Shown: positions 13,894-20,328 of the stretch, piece after piece | Numbering within the stretch: position 1 is the stretch's first letter | Layout: each line of letters begins with the position of its first letter | Virus record (IMG/VR): IMGVR_UViG_3300006076_000030 | Coordinates: 1-22,739 of that record | From: a virus | DNA: 22,739 bases | Direction: 5' to 3' (one strand) | Translations under genes and position numbers: made by a program | The notes under the pieces: generated by a model | The model's database searches: none | Seen by the model: the letters and a program-made list of their open reading frames with translations, nothing else | Told to the model about the DNA's origin: nothing

Positions 13894-15270
13894 ATGGCTG
13901 ATTATAAAGCACTTTTAGAAAGCTCAAAATACGCTCCACTTGGAGAATTTGAAAAAGGCACACTTGCTGCTATTATGGAAAATACAGAAAAAGAAACTAA
14001 GCAAATGATTGCTGAAGGTACTATTTCTGCAGATATCGCTCAGTTTACACCATTCTTAATGCCAATGTTACGTAGAATTTATCCTACACTTATTGCTAAT
14101 GAATTACTTGGTGTTCAACCAATGTCAGGACCAACAGGTTTCATCTATAGTTTAACTAATCGTTTCGACGGTAATACTGCTAATGAAATTGACCCTAATA
14201 TTCAAGCTCAAGTTCTTGATTTAAGTGCTACTAAGGCTGTTGGTGATACACTTACAGGTGCTACTTCGGGAGCTACTGGTACTGTTGTTTATGTTGAGCC
14301 TGCTACACATGGTTTTGGACATGCTAATAAATTCGCTGGACGTGTTCTTGTTGAGTTAGATGCTGGTTCTGTTAAATTCATTGCTGGTGAGGATGTAGAT
14401 GGTGGTACTACAAGTACAACTGCTGTTTATTCTAATCAAGCTGCATGGCAAGCAATTCTTCCTAACTACTCTGGTACTTATACTACTGCTGAAGGTGAAG
14501 TAAGAGGTACTACTGGTAATGAAATGAATACAGTTGGTATTGCAGTTGAGAGAAAGCAAGTTGAAGCGCGTACTCGTAAACTTAGAGCTCAATATACTAT
14601 TGAGATGTATCAAGATCTTAAATCTATGCATGGTGTTCTTGCTGACCAAGAACTTATGAGTCTTATGAATTATGAAATCAAATCTGAAACTGACCGTGAA
14701 GTTGTTGATTTTGTTAATGCTAATGCAACTGCTCAATCTGATTTTGTTGTAGATGTAACAGGTGCTGGTCGTTCAAGATGGGAAATTGAAGATTATCGTC
14801 TTCTTGCTACTAAACTTTCTGATATGAGTCGTGAAATCGGTAGATTAAATAAACGTGGAGCTGCTAACAAGTTACTTGTTTCTCCAAAAGTTCTTACTAT
14901 GCTTGAGCAAATCGGTGGATACTATGCTTCTGATGTTGATTCGACTGTTAATCCACAAGCTGCTAACACAGCTGTAGCTGGTAGATTTGATAATAAATTC
15001 TCAGTTGTAGTTGATAACTATGCTAAATCTGATTATGCTACATTGATCTATAAAGGTTCTAATCAGGATGCACTTGGTGTTTGGGCTCCTTATACACCTG
15101 TTCAAATCCAAAAAGTAACTAATGTAGAAACTGGTCAACCAGCACTTATTGCTATGACACGTTATGGTCTTGCAACTAACCCTTGGGTAGATGATGCAGT
15201 CTCTATGGGTGAAGCTTCTCCATATGCTTCTACAATTGGTGTAGACTTCGCTAACTCAGTTCTTAAATAA
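13894..15270 (+). CDS. 23: Major capsid protein, T4 gp23-like
   Basis: This HK97-fold protein forms the hexons of the head. It has 458 residues against 521 in T4. Clear gp23 signatures are MLRRIYPTLIANELLGVQPM (58-77), PTGFIYSL, VERKQVEARTRKLRAQYTIE (218-237), MYQDLKSMHG and ETDREVVDFVN. The likely gp21 cut is after Glu41 in MIAE-GTISADI, giving a mature N-terminus. Residues ~107-182 are an insertion domain unlike that of T4, containing GDTLTGATSGATGTVVYV. Codon use differs from neighbours: CGT for Arg, CTT for Leu, GGT/GCT for Gly/Ala, as expected for the most abundant protein. It has its own late promoter, a structured leader and downstream hairpins. Confidence 0.96.
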   Translation: MADYKALLESSKYAPLGEFEKGTLAAIMENTEKETKQMIAEGTISADIAQFTPFLMPMLRRIYPTLIANELLGVQPMSGPTGFIYSLTNRFDGNTANEIDPNIQAQVLDLSATKAVGDTLTGATSGATGTVVYVEPATHGFGHANKFAGRVLVELDAGSVKFIAGEDVDGGTTSTTAVYSNQAAWQAILPNYSGTYTTAEGEVRGTTGNEMNTVGIAVERKQVEARTRKLRAQYTIEMYQDLKSMHGVLADQELMSLMNYEIKSETDREVVDFVNANATAQSDFVVDVTGAGRSRWEIEDYRLLATKLSDMSREIGRLNKRGAANKLLVSPKVLTMLEQIGGYYASDVDSTVNPQAANTAVAGRFDNKFSVVVDNYAKSDYATLIYKGSNQDALGVWAPYTPVQIQKVTNVETGQPALIAMTRYGLATNPWVDDAVSMGEASPYASTIGVDFANSVLK

Positions 15271-15276
15271 GAACTA

Positions 15277-15292
15277 GTTAGTAGATACTAAC
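15277..15292 (+). other. Hairpin 1 after gp23
   Basis: GTTAGT-AGAT-ACTAAC: a perfect 6-bp stem with a four-base loop, six bases after the gp23 stop. First of three consecutive hairpins in the gap before the homing endonuclease gene. Confidence 0.6.
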
Positions 15293-15293
15293 C

Positions 15294-15315
15294 TAAACCT
15301 CCTCCCGGGGGTTTA
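15294..15315 (+). terminator. Hairpin 2 after gp23 (GC-rich, terminator-like)
   Basis: TAAACCTCC pairs with GGGGGTTTA around a UCCC loop, 9 bp with one U-G pair. It is the most GC-rich stretch in the region. There is no U-run after it, so it may act as an RNA-stabilising 3' end or a weak or factor-dependent terminator of the gp23 message rather than a classic intrinsic terminator. Confidence 0.55.
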
Positions 15316-15318
15316 AAT

Positions 15319-15351
15319 AGGCTTAAGAGTCTTCCTCCTCCTCTTAAGTCT
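15319..15351 (+). terminator. Hairpin 3 after gp23
   Basis: AGGCTTAAGAG (15319-15329) pairs with CTCTTAAGTCT (15341-15351), 11 bp with one G-U pair and a pyrimidine-only loop TCTTCCTCCTC. A U-rich stretch (CTTCTTTAATTCTCTC) follows after a few bases, so weak termination is possible. A third CTTAAG lies at 15374-15379. Confidence 0.5.
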
Positions 15352-15387
15352 ACTTAAACTTCTTTAATTCTCTCTTAAGAAAAAAAT

Positions 15388-15403
15388 CATATAATATTAT
15401 ATG
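15388..15403. promoter_or_regulatory. Palindrome over the homing endonuclease start codon
   Basis: CATATAATATTATATG is a perfect 16-base palindrome whose last three bases are the ATG of the endonuclease gene. It contains TATAAT and resembles the AT promoter motif. No ribosome site precedes the ATG. It could be a promoter, or an RNA hairpin burying the start codon. Confidence 0.5.
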
Positions 15404-16858
15404 AAGAAAAATTCTATAAAATCACTAAATATAACTGAAGAATATTTTAAAGAGATATATTTTAATAAATCCTATAAAGAAATCTGTAATATACTCGATA
15501 TTACAGAGTATGGAATTACTACTATAGCTAAAGATTTAGGATTATCTAAAAAGAAAAAAATCACCTTAGAAACTCTAGATCTAACAGAAGAAAAATTTAA
15601 AGAGTTATTTTATAGATACTCATATTCTGAATTATCAAAAAAATTAAATGTAGGAGAACATATAATTCTCAAATTAGCTAGAGAATTATCACTTAAAAAA
15701 GATAAGAAAAATATAGTTGATAAGAGTAGGTTTATTGAGTTATTTAATTCTCATACATATAAAGAAATGACGGATATATTAGGTTTAAAAATAGGTACTA
15801 TTTATAGAATTAAAGATGAATTAGGAATATATAAAGTAAAGAAGATAGATATAGATAATATAGATTCAGAAAAATTAGCTAAGGATATGAAGAATAAAAC
15901 ATGGTGTGAAATTTCAGAAGAATATGAACTTTGTGGAACATCTCTTATAAAAATAGCAAAACATCTCAATCTTAAAAAACATATTAAGTACAGTATGGAA
16001 GAAAAAATTATAGAAGATCTAAATCTTCCAGAAAATATAAAATATGTTTTAAGAACAAAAAATATTATTTCTAAAGAACTCGATATTTATTTTCCTGACT
16101 ATAACTTTGCTATTGAATATAATGGGAGTTTATGGCATTCAAGAGGAACTACATTTCCCAATAATTTTGAAAAATTTGAAAACTATCATCTTTTAAAAAA
16201 AACAAAAGAATGTGAACAAAATAATATTCAATTATATCATATATTCGATTATGAGTATAACGATGAAATAAAAAGAGATATATGGATATCCATGATAAGA
16301 AGCAAATTAGGATTATCTGACAGGATATATGCTAGAAAATGTGTAATAAAAGAGATAGATACTAAAACATCTAAAGAATTTCTGAATGAAAATCATATGC
16401 AGGGTGGAGATGTTCCTAATAATTTAGCTTTTGGACTATACTATAGTAACGAGTTAGTATCCTTAATGACTTTTGGAAAATCTAGGTTTAATAAAAAATA
16501 TGGCTATGAATTATTAAGATTCTGTAATAAGAAAAATTTTACAGTTATCGGTGGAGCATCAAGATTATTAAAGTACTTCACTAAAAATTATTCAGGTTCA
16601 ATAATATCTTATGCTAATCGTAGATGGTCTAACGGAAACCTATATGAAAAAATTGGATTTAGGAAAATAAACGAATCTAACCCCAATTATTTCTATATTA
16701 AGGATGGAAAAATATTTTCTAGAAATAGTTTTCAGAAACATAAACTAAAGAATAAATTAGAAAATTTTAACGAAGATCTATCTGAAGTACAGAATATGAT
16801 GAATAATGAATATAGGCAATTATTTGATTGTGGAAATATAGTATATGGATTAATATAA
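15401..16858 (+). CDS. Homing endonuclease, Hef/Vsr-like, with four N-terminal HTH repeats
   Basis: This free-standing homing endonuclease gene lies between gp23 and the next structural gene. The 485-residue product has four tandem ~45-residue helix-turn-helix repeats (about 10-53, 59-103, 106-148, 154-196), each ending in a Lys-rich linker (LGLSKKKK, LSLKKDKK, LGIYKVKK, LNLKKHIK). A Vsr/PD-(D/E)XK-like nuclease follows at about 215-295, with ELDIYFPDYNFAIEYNGSLW (226-245), H246 and the KKTKECEQNNIQLYHIF stretch. A C-terminal domain (~305-430) with GGASRLLKYF and SYANRRWSNGNLYEKIGF resembles a domain often fused to Hef-type phage endonucleases and recalls an acyltransferase fold. No ribosome site is visible before the ATG, so expression is probably low. 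The gene is complete. Confidence 0.85.
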   Translation: MKKNSIKSLNITEEYFKEIYFNKSYKEICNILDITEYGITTIAKDLGLSKKKKITLETLDLTEEKFKELFYRYSYSELSKKLNVGEHIILKLARELSLKKDKKNIVDKSRFIELFNSHTYKEMTDILGLKIGTIYRIKDELGIYKVKKIDIDNIDSEKLAKDMKNKTWCEISEEYELCGTSLIKIAKHLNLKKHIKYSMEEKIIEDLNLPENIKYVLRTKNIISKELDIYFPDYNFAIEYNGSLWHSRGTTFPNNFEKFENYHLLKKTKECEQNNIQLYHIFDYEYNDEIKRDIWISMIRSKLGLSDRIYARKCVIKEIDTKTSKEFLNENHMQGGDVPNNLAFGLYYSNELVSLMTFGKSRFNKKYGYELLRFCNKKNFTVIGGASRLLKYFTKNYSGSIISYANRRWSNGNLYEKIGFRKINESNPNYFYIKDGKIFSRNSFQKHKLKNKLENFNEDLSEVQNMMNNEYRQLFDCGNIVYGLI

Positions 16859-16861
16859 TAC

Positions 16862-16869
16862 TATAAATA
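16862..16869 (+). promoter_or_regulatory. Late promoter box abutting a start codon
   Basis: Exact TATAAATA, ending only four bases before the ATG at 16874. Late transcripts normally start about 5-7 bases after the box, so the RNA would begin at or just inside the start codon. Confidence 0.6.
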
Positions 16870-16873
16870 TAGT

Positions 16874-17581
16874 ATGGAAGAAAATAAAATAAATGAGTCA
16901 TTTGATCTTAATATCTCAGATACAATAGGAATTAATAATTTAAAAGAGATATTTACTATAGATCCCTTTTATGATAATAATATATATAATGAATCTCTTC
17001 AGGCGCTCAAAAATAATAAAATAAAATATGAGGAATTTATCTTACTTAAAAATCCCTACAACTTCTATCTTCGATTAGAAGATAAGAAGCTCCCAGTAAT
17101 GTTAAACTATGAGATGATTAGTAGGTCAAGGTGGGAGTTCTTAGTTACAAAGGTTAGACCATTAGTACCTAGAGATATTTTAAAATTATATAGATTTAAT
17201 AGAAGTGTATCATCTATTAAAGAATATATAAACAATGATGTATTTTCTGAAGCTCTAAAATCTAAAACAACAATAGTATTTAATTATAAAAATAGAGAAC
17301 AACTCACTAATCTCTCAAAAAAGTATGGAAAAATTTATATTATAGGTAAATACTATAATACATTTAGATTAGCAGTATGTTTTAATCCTGAGATTAAAAA
17401 TGTTCTTCTACCCAATGATGTTTTAATCACACAAGGAGAACATAAGTTAGGAGAGTTAGAATTAAATATTAATAAAAATATTTTAAAATCTAAAGAGAAA
17501 ATTATTAAGTACACGAGTACACCATATTTTAAAGATGGAAATTTCTTTCCTACTTCTCCTGTATCTCCTATTAAGGTTTAG
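16874..17581 (+). CDS. Unknown structural-module protein (235 residues)
   Basis: I do not recognise this protein. It has 235 residues: a polar N-terminus, a region with NPYNFYLRLEDKKLPVMLNY (about 58-77), a segment with RPLVPRDILKLYRFNRSVSS, and a beta-rich C-terminal half ending TSPVSPIKV. No membrane segment or signal peptide is seen. It is followed after two bases by the next gene and then gp4. In T4 the order is 3-2-4, so position suggests a head/tail completion role, but its length does not fit T4 gp3 (176). The ATG lacks a ribosome site and sits right beside a late box; the next in-frame ATG is about 75 codons on, so the start is kept with reservation. Confidence 0.65.
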   Translation: MEENKINESFDLNISDTIGINNLKEIFTIDPFYDNNIYNESLQALKNNKIKYEEFILLKNPYNFYLRLEDKKLPVMLNYEMISRSRWEFLVTKVRPLVPRDILKLYRFNRSVSSIKEYINNDVFSEALKSKTTIVFNYKNREQLTNLSKKYGKIYIIGKYYNTFRLAVCFNPEIKNVLLPNDVLITQGEHKLGELELNINKNILKSKEKIIKYTSTPYFKDGNFFPTSPVSPIKV

Positions 17582-17583
17582 AA

Positions 17584-18099
17584 ATGAAGAATATATTTAA
17601 AACTGCTTCTAAAAAAGCTAAAGATTTTGTAAAAGATTTTAAAAAACTAGGAAGAAGTGCAAAAAAGAAATTCCTGAGAAAATTTCAAAAAGAGAATAAA
17701 ACTAAAAAGACTCCTAGTTCATTTAAAGAAGGAAACTTTCTATTCTTTAAATATAATGCAATTCATGAAGAACATAAATTTGATAAAAATCCCTTAATAA
17801 TATGTTTAGGTAAATCTAGACAAAATCAAAAACATATTTTAGGATTAAATGTTCACTGGATGCCTGAAAATCAGAGAGTATTACTAGCATCACTTATATC
17901 TGAAATAAAGAAGAAAAATAATGGTAGGGTAGTTTATGAGGATATAAAACCTCTTATAAAAAGATTTGAAGGATCTCCTATTCTAAGAAGATATGCTATA
18001 AGGAGAATCTCTAATACTATTTTACAGATGGATGACAATGAATACTTAGCGGCTGCTTCAATAAGCTTTCCGGAATGGTCACAAATATCTGAAAGGTAG
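17584..18099 (+). CDS. Basic virion protein, possibly DNA end protector (gp2-like)
   Basis: The 171-residue product has a very basic helical N-terminus (about 1-45, KNIFKTASKKAKDFVKDFKK and RSAKKKFLRKF). A folded part follows with FLFFKYNAIHEEHKF, NPLIICLGK and HILGLNVHWMPENQR; the end is RRYAIRRISNTILQMDDNEY. I associate the pattern of a hydrophobic strand, GLNxHWMP and a basic C-terminal helix with a family found beside head-completion genes in distant T4-type phages. T4 gene 2, the DNA end protector, is immediately before gene 4, as here. The gp2 label is therefore mainly positional. The N-terminal basic arm fits DNA contact in the filled head. Ribosome site AGG lies close to the ATG. Confidence 0.7.
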   Translation: MKNIFKTASKKAKDFVKDFKKLGRSAKKKFLRKFQKENKTKKTPSSFKEGNFLFFKYNAIHEEHKFDKNPLIICLGKSRQNQKHILGLNVHWMPENQRVLLASLISEIKKKNNGRVVYEDIKPLIKRFEGSPILRRYAIRRISNTILQMDDNEYLAAASISFPEWSQISER

Positions 18100-18103
18100 A
18101 TAG

Positions 18104-18568
18104 ATGATTTCAAGAGCAAAAAGATTTCAAGCTAAAAGAAAAAGATATAGAACTAATAAAGAAGGTGGTAGAAGTCGCTTCGAAAGAGGTTTTTATCAGC
18201 CTATAAATGAGGACAAATATCGTAGACCTCTTAATAATTATATGAATAAGCATGAATTTCCTGAGTATAGAAGTTCCTGGGAGAAAAAGTTTATGAAGTA
18301 CTGTGATCTTAATAAGGATATAGAGTACTGGACCACCGAACCATTTGCTATTGAATATATATCTCCTAAAGATAACAGAAAACACAGATACTTTCCAGAC
18401 TTTCTAATAAAATTTAAAGACGGAAAGAAGAGATTAATTGAGATTAAGCCTGAAAATCAATGGAATGATCCAATTAATATAGCTAAATGGAAATCAGCTG
18501 AAAAGTTTTGTAAATTTCATGAATTAGAATTTGTAGTGCTTGGTGAAAAAGAACTAGGTATAAAATAA
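18104..18568 (+). CDS. 4: Head completion protein, T4 gp4-like
   Basis: T4 gp4 (150 residues) acts on filled heads to make them competent for tail joining; it has an endonuclease-like PD-(D/E)XK/TnsA fold. This 154-residue protein has a basic N-terminus, then EYRSSWEKKFMKYCDLN with E60, RKHRYFPDFLIKF with D99, and KKRLIEIKP with E113 and K115, i.e. the full E...D...ExK nuclease signature. Length and motif spacing match gp4 well. The ATG at 18104 follows an AAAGGTAG site that overlaps the stop of the preceding gene. It closes the plus-strand head module and converges with minus-strand genes. Confidence 0.9.
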   Translation: MISRAKRFQAKRKRYRTNKEGGRSRFERGFYQPINEDKYRRPLNNYMNKHEFPEYRSSWEKKFMKYCDLNKDIEYWTTEPFAIEYISPKDNRKHRYFPDFLIKFKDGKKRLIEIKPENQWNDPINIAKWKSAEKFCKFHELEFVVLGEKELGIK

Positions 18569-18576
18569 AATTTCTA

Positions 18577-18594
18577 TATAGAGATTAATCTATA
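18577..18594. terminator. AT-rich hairpin at convergent gene ends
   Basis: TATAGA-GATTAA-TCTATA can form a 6-bp stem in RNA from either strand, overlapping the end of the 18585-18815 gene, just after gp4. On the minus strand a U-rich stretch (AAATTTTATTTTA) follows. The stem is weak, so termination is only a suggestion. Confidence 0.35.
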
Positions 18595-18815
18595 AAGATC
18601 GAACTTCCATCTATTTTATCTGTTTTAGATATCCTAGCAGCAGTTTCAGCATCTTTAGTATTAAAAAGCTTTACCTCTATTCCGAATCTAGTAGGAATAA
18701 TTTGCTTAATCTTTACTTCTTTTCTAATTTTTTCTAGGATATCTTCTGAATTAGAGTTTTTTTCTATAATCTCTTCTTGCTTATTAGATTCTTTAAAGAA
18801 TTTTTTAAAATTCAT
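18585..18815 (-). CDS. Small late protein with capsid-targeting-like N-terminus
   Basis: The 76-residue product begins MNFKKFFKESNKQEE, like MKFKTYLKES of the gene at 5804-6115 and akin to T4 capsid-targeting peptides that gp21 removes. A charged helix (DILEKIRKEVKIK) and a small beta/alpha end (RFGIEVKLFNTKDAETAAR) follow. A minus-strand TATAAATA late box lies 19 bases upstream of the ATG, which has an AGAGGTT site. Late expression fits a protein packaged into the head. No domain is recognised; DNA-associated internal head protein is an inference. Confidence 0.65.
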   Translation of the reverse strand: MNFKKFFKESNKQEEIIEKNSNSEDILEKIRKEVKIKQIIPTRFGIEVKLFNTKDAETAARISKTDKIDGSSIFID

Positions 18816-18833
18816 AATAACCTCTTTTAATTT

Positions 18834-18841
18834 TATTTATA
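18834..18841 (-). promoter_or_regulatory. Minus-strand late promoter
   Basis: The minus strand reads TATAAATA (18841-18834), overlapping the stop codon of the upstream gene and lying 19 bases before the ATG at 18815. It is the only late box found in this otherwise early-looking arm. Confidence 0.65.
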
Positions 18842-19028
18842 TTAGTAAATGTGGTATAGAATTTTTTATTTTATTAGTAGCCTTATATATAAAATCATCT
18901 ACATTCTCTATTTTATTAACATTAATAGTAATATTTTTATTTTTTATACCTGTACTATTCCAAATTTCTACCACCATAAAAATATCCCTTTCATCATGTC
19001 CGTTAAAATTAATAAAAATTTTATTCAC
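18837..19028 (-). CDS. Small alpha/beta protein, apparently the 3' part of a frameshifted gene
   Basis: The frame from a GTG at 19028 encodes 63 residues (NKIFINFNGHDERDIFMVVE, then an alpha/beta segment ending IKNSIPHLLI). The same frame continues upstream without an ATG for 21 more sensible codons (ALNIEQNLSQIIPKDRV) back to a stop at 19089-19091. There it meets, in the -1 relation, a short frame with a good ribosome site and ATG at 19123. Joined through the AAAA run at 19079-19082, the two would give a ~95-residue protein, the size of its neighbours. Whether the gene is broken, recoded or mis-sequenced cannot be told. The C-terminus PHLLI matches the ends of the next two genes (PFLII, PNLVI). 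Confidence 0.5.
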   Translation of the reverse strand: MNKIFINFNGHDERDIFMVVEIWNSTGIKNKNITINVNKIENVDDFIYKATNKIKNSIPHLLI

Positions 19029-19075
19029 TCTATCTTTAGGTATTATTTGACTAAGATTCTGCTCAATATTTAATG

Positions 19076-19123
19076 CTATTTTATATAATCAGAATCCTTC
19101 GATAATAATTTAGATATTTTCAT
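19076..19123 (-). pseudogene. 5' part of the frameshifted small gene
   Basis: An ATG at 19123 with an AAGGAT site opens a 15-codon frame (MKISKLLSKDSDYIK) that ends at TAG at 19076-19078. Its last codons overlap the longer frame that continues to 18837. The good ribosome site here, and the weak one at the GTG at 19028, suggest this was the original start. Confidence 0.45.
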
Positions 19124-19131
19124 ATAAATCC

Positions 19132-19347
19132 TTATATAATAAGAAAGGGATATTTTTTAGTCATTTCTTTCTCTATTATGTTTTTTTGTAGATTATAATT
19201 AACAACACTAATCACTTTTATTACTATATGTGGTTTATAAAACCTTATATGTAGATAGGTAGTTAGATCTTGTTCTAATACTATATCTACCTCGACTTCT
19301 CTACCGGTTATATTTTTAATAAAATTTTTTATTTTATATGTAATCAT
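19132..19347 (-). CDS. Small alpha/beta protein of unknown function
   Basis: The 71-residue product starts with a basic helix (TYKIKNFIKNITG), then two beta strands (EVEVDIVLEQ; YLHIRFYKPHIVIKVISV) and a final helix ending KKYPFLII. Its ATG shares an ATGA overlap with the stop of the gene upstream. It is the middle one of three small neighbours that all end P-x-L-(I/V/L)-I, which suggests a tandem family or a shared binding tail. No function is recognised. Confidence 0.6.
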   Translation of the reverse strand: MITYKIKNFIKNITGREVEVDIVLEQDLTTYLHIRFYKPHIVIKVISVVNYNLQKNIIEKEMTKKYPFLII

Positions 19348-19604
19348 ATTACTAGATTCGGCCTTAATCTTTGAATATTTTCATAAATTACTTGTTTTTT
19401 AATATTTGTTCCGGTTACATCAAATTTAATAGTATCATCAATATCTTTAAAATTTATAGTCATGATAAATACTCCAAGCCTGGTTAAATCCTCTACTATT
19501 TTTATAGAGTTTTTCAGACCTGTTATAGATTCTACCTCTGATACTAACATAAAATACTCACTAAAAGCATAATCAATATCTAAAAATGTATCATCTGTCA
19601 CCAT
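19344..19604 (-). CDS. Small alpha/beta protein of unknown function
   Basis: I place the start at the ATG at 19604 (86 residues), preceded by GGAAG at suitable spacing and overlapping the nuclease gene by only 14 bases. A further upstream ATG at 19658 would add 18 residues lying wholly inside the nuclease coding sequence. The product has an acidic N-terminus (TDDTFLDIDYAF), a helix, strands (GVFIMTINFKD; TIKFDVTG) and a final helix ending RLRPNLVI. No family is recognised. It belongs to the same operon as the nuclease. Confidence 0.6.
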   Translation of the reverse strand: MVTDDTFLDIDYAFSEYFMLVSEVESITGLKNSIKIVEDLTRLGVFIMTINFKDIDDTIKFDVTGTNIKKQVIYENIQRLRPNLVI

Positions 19605-20328
19605 CGCAGTACTTCTTCCATCCGCAGTAGTCACATAATTTTGTAATATGTTTTTCAAACCTAGAATCTACTTCTATATTTCTAATATTTTTTAAAAGAA
19701 ACTTTATATATGTATTAAGATTTTCTCTTTTCATTGTATATGTACTAAATGTTCCGTGCTCTACAAACACATACATTAATTCAATTTCGTCTACAGGAAA
19801 GTTATGAAAATACCATGCTGCATAATAAATTAATTGATCAGGTTTTTGAGCAAACTGTCCTGCAGATCTATCCTTTCCTGTTTTCCAGTCAATTATGAAT
19901 ACTTTATCTGTTTCTCTATCAACACACACATAATCAATCTTACCTCTAAATACACAATCGGGATCTAAAAAATCGCAAGTTACTATATTTTTATTTTCTA
20001 TTTTCAAACCTACATCTAATTCAGCACCTAGAGGAAAATATGAAAATATTTTTTTACCTAATGAAGATTGTATAAAATCATTATAAATTCTTTTAGATTC
20101 TATTACAATTTCTTTTGGAATTTTTTCTTTTTTAATTTCCTTAAGAATTTTTTCTTTAGAAAATTTAGCAGTATGATTTTCTAAAAACAGGTGAGTACAA
20201 AAACCTTTCTTAAGAGGTGTATCATCCTGAGGCTCTCTAGGAATTTTATCAATGTAGCTATACTTAAAAGATCTAGGACATTGATTCCAAAGAGCAATTC
20301 TAGAAGCAGAATATGGTGAGTATTTCAT
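19591..20328 (-). CDS. Cas4/AddB-like PD-(D/E)XK nuclease with Fe-S cluster
   Basis: The 245-residue product is a RecB-family nuclease (PDDEXK_1/Cas4-like). Visible features: SASRIALWNQCPRSFKYSYI at the N-terminus with C17; H46 in GFCTHLFLE; D132 in FRGKIDYV; D147 and K149 in IIDWKTGK; Q165 and YY in DQLIYYAAW. The C-terminal cysteines C232, C235 and C241 in LCDYCGWKKYC, together with C17, form the four ligands of a 4Fe-4S cluster as in Cas4, AddB and MGME-like enzymes. It should be a DNA exonuclease acting on ends. Phage Cas4-like proteins are known from Campylobacter phages. The ATG at 20328 has an AGAGG site and overlaps the stop of the gene upstream by one base. Confidence 0.88.
   Translation of the reverse strand: MKYSPYSASRIALWNQCPRSFKYSYIDKIPREPQDDTPLKKGFCTHLFLENHTAKFSKEKILKEIKKEKIPKEIVIESKRIYNDFIQSSLGKKIFSYFPLGAELDVGLKIENKNIVTCDFLDPDCVFRGKIDYVCVDRETDKVFIIDWKTGKDRSAGQFAQKPDQLIYYAAWYFHNFPVDEIELMYVFVEHGTFSTYTMKRENLNTYIKFLLKNIRNIEVDSRFEKHITKLCDYCGWKKYCDGDR

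Noticed and set aside
14356-14736. Minus-strand open frame opposite gp23 (and similar frames at 9887-10078, 11581-11940, 17934-18119, 18110-18385)
   Set aside because: Shadow frames of strongly identified structural genes with no start signal.
19605-19658. Longer start for the small gene at 19344-19604
   Set aside because: The added 18 residues are wholly inside the nuclease coding sequence, including its Cys-rich C-terminus; the ATG at 19604 has a better ribosome site.
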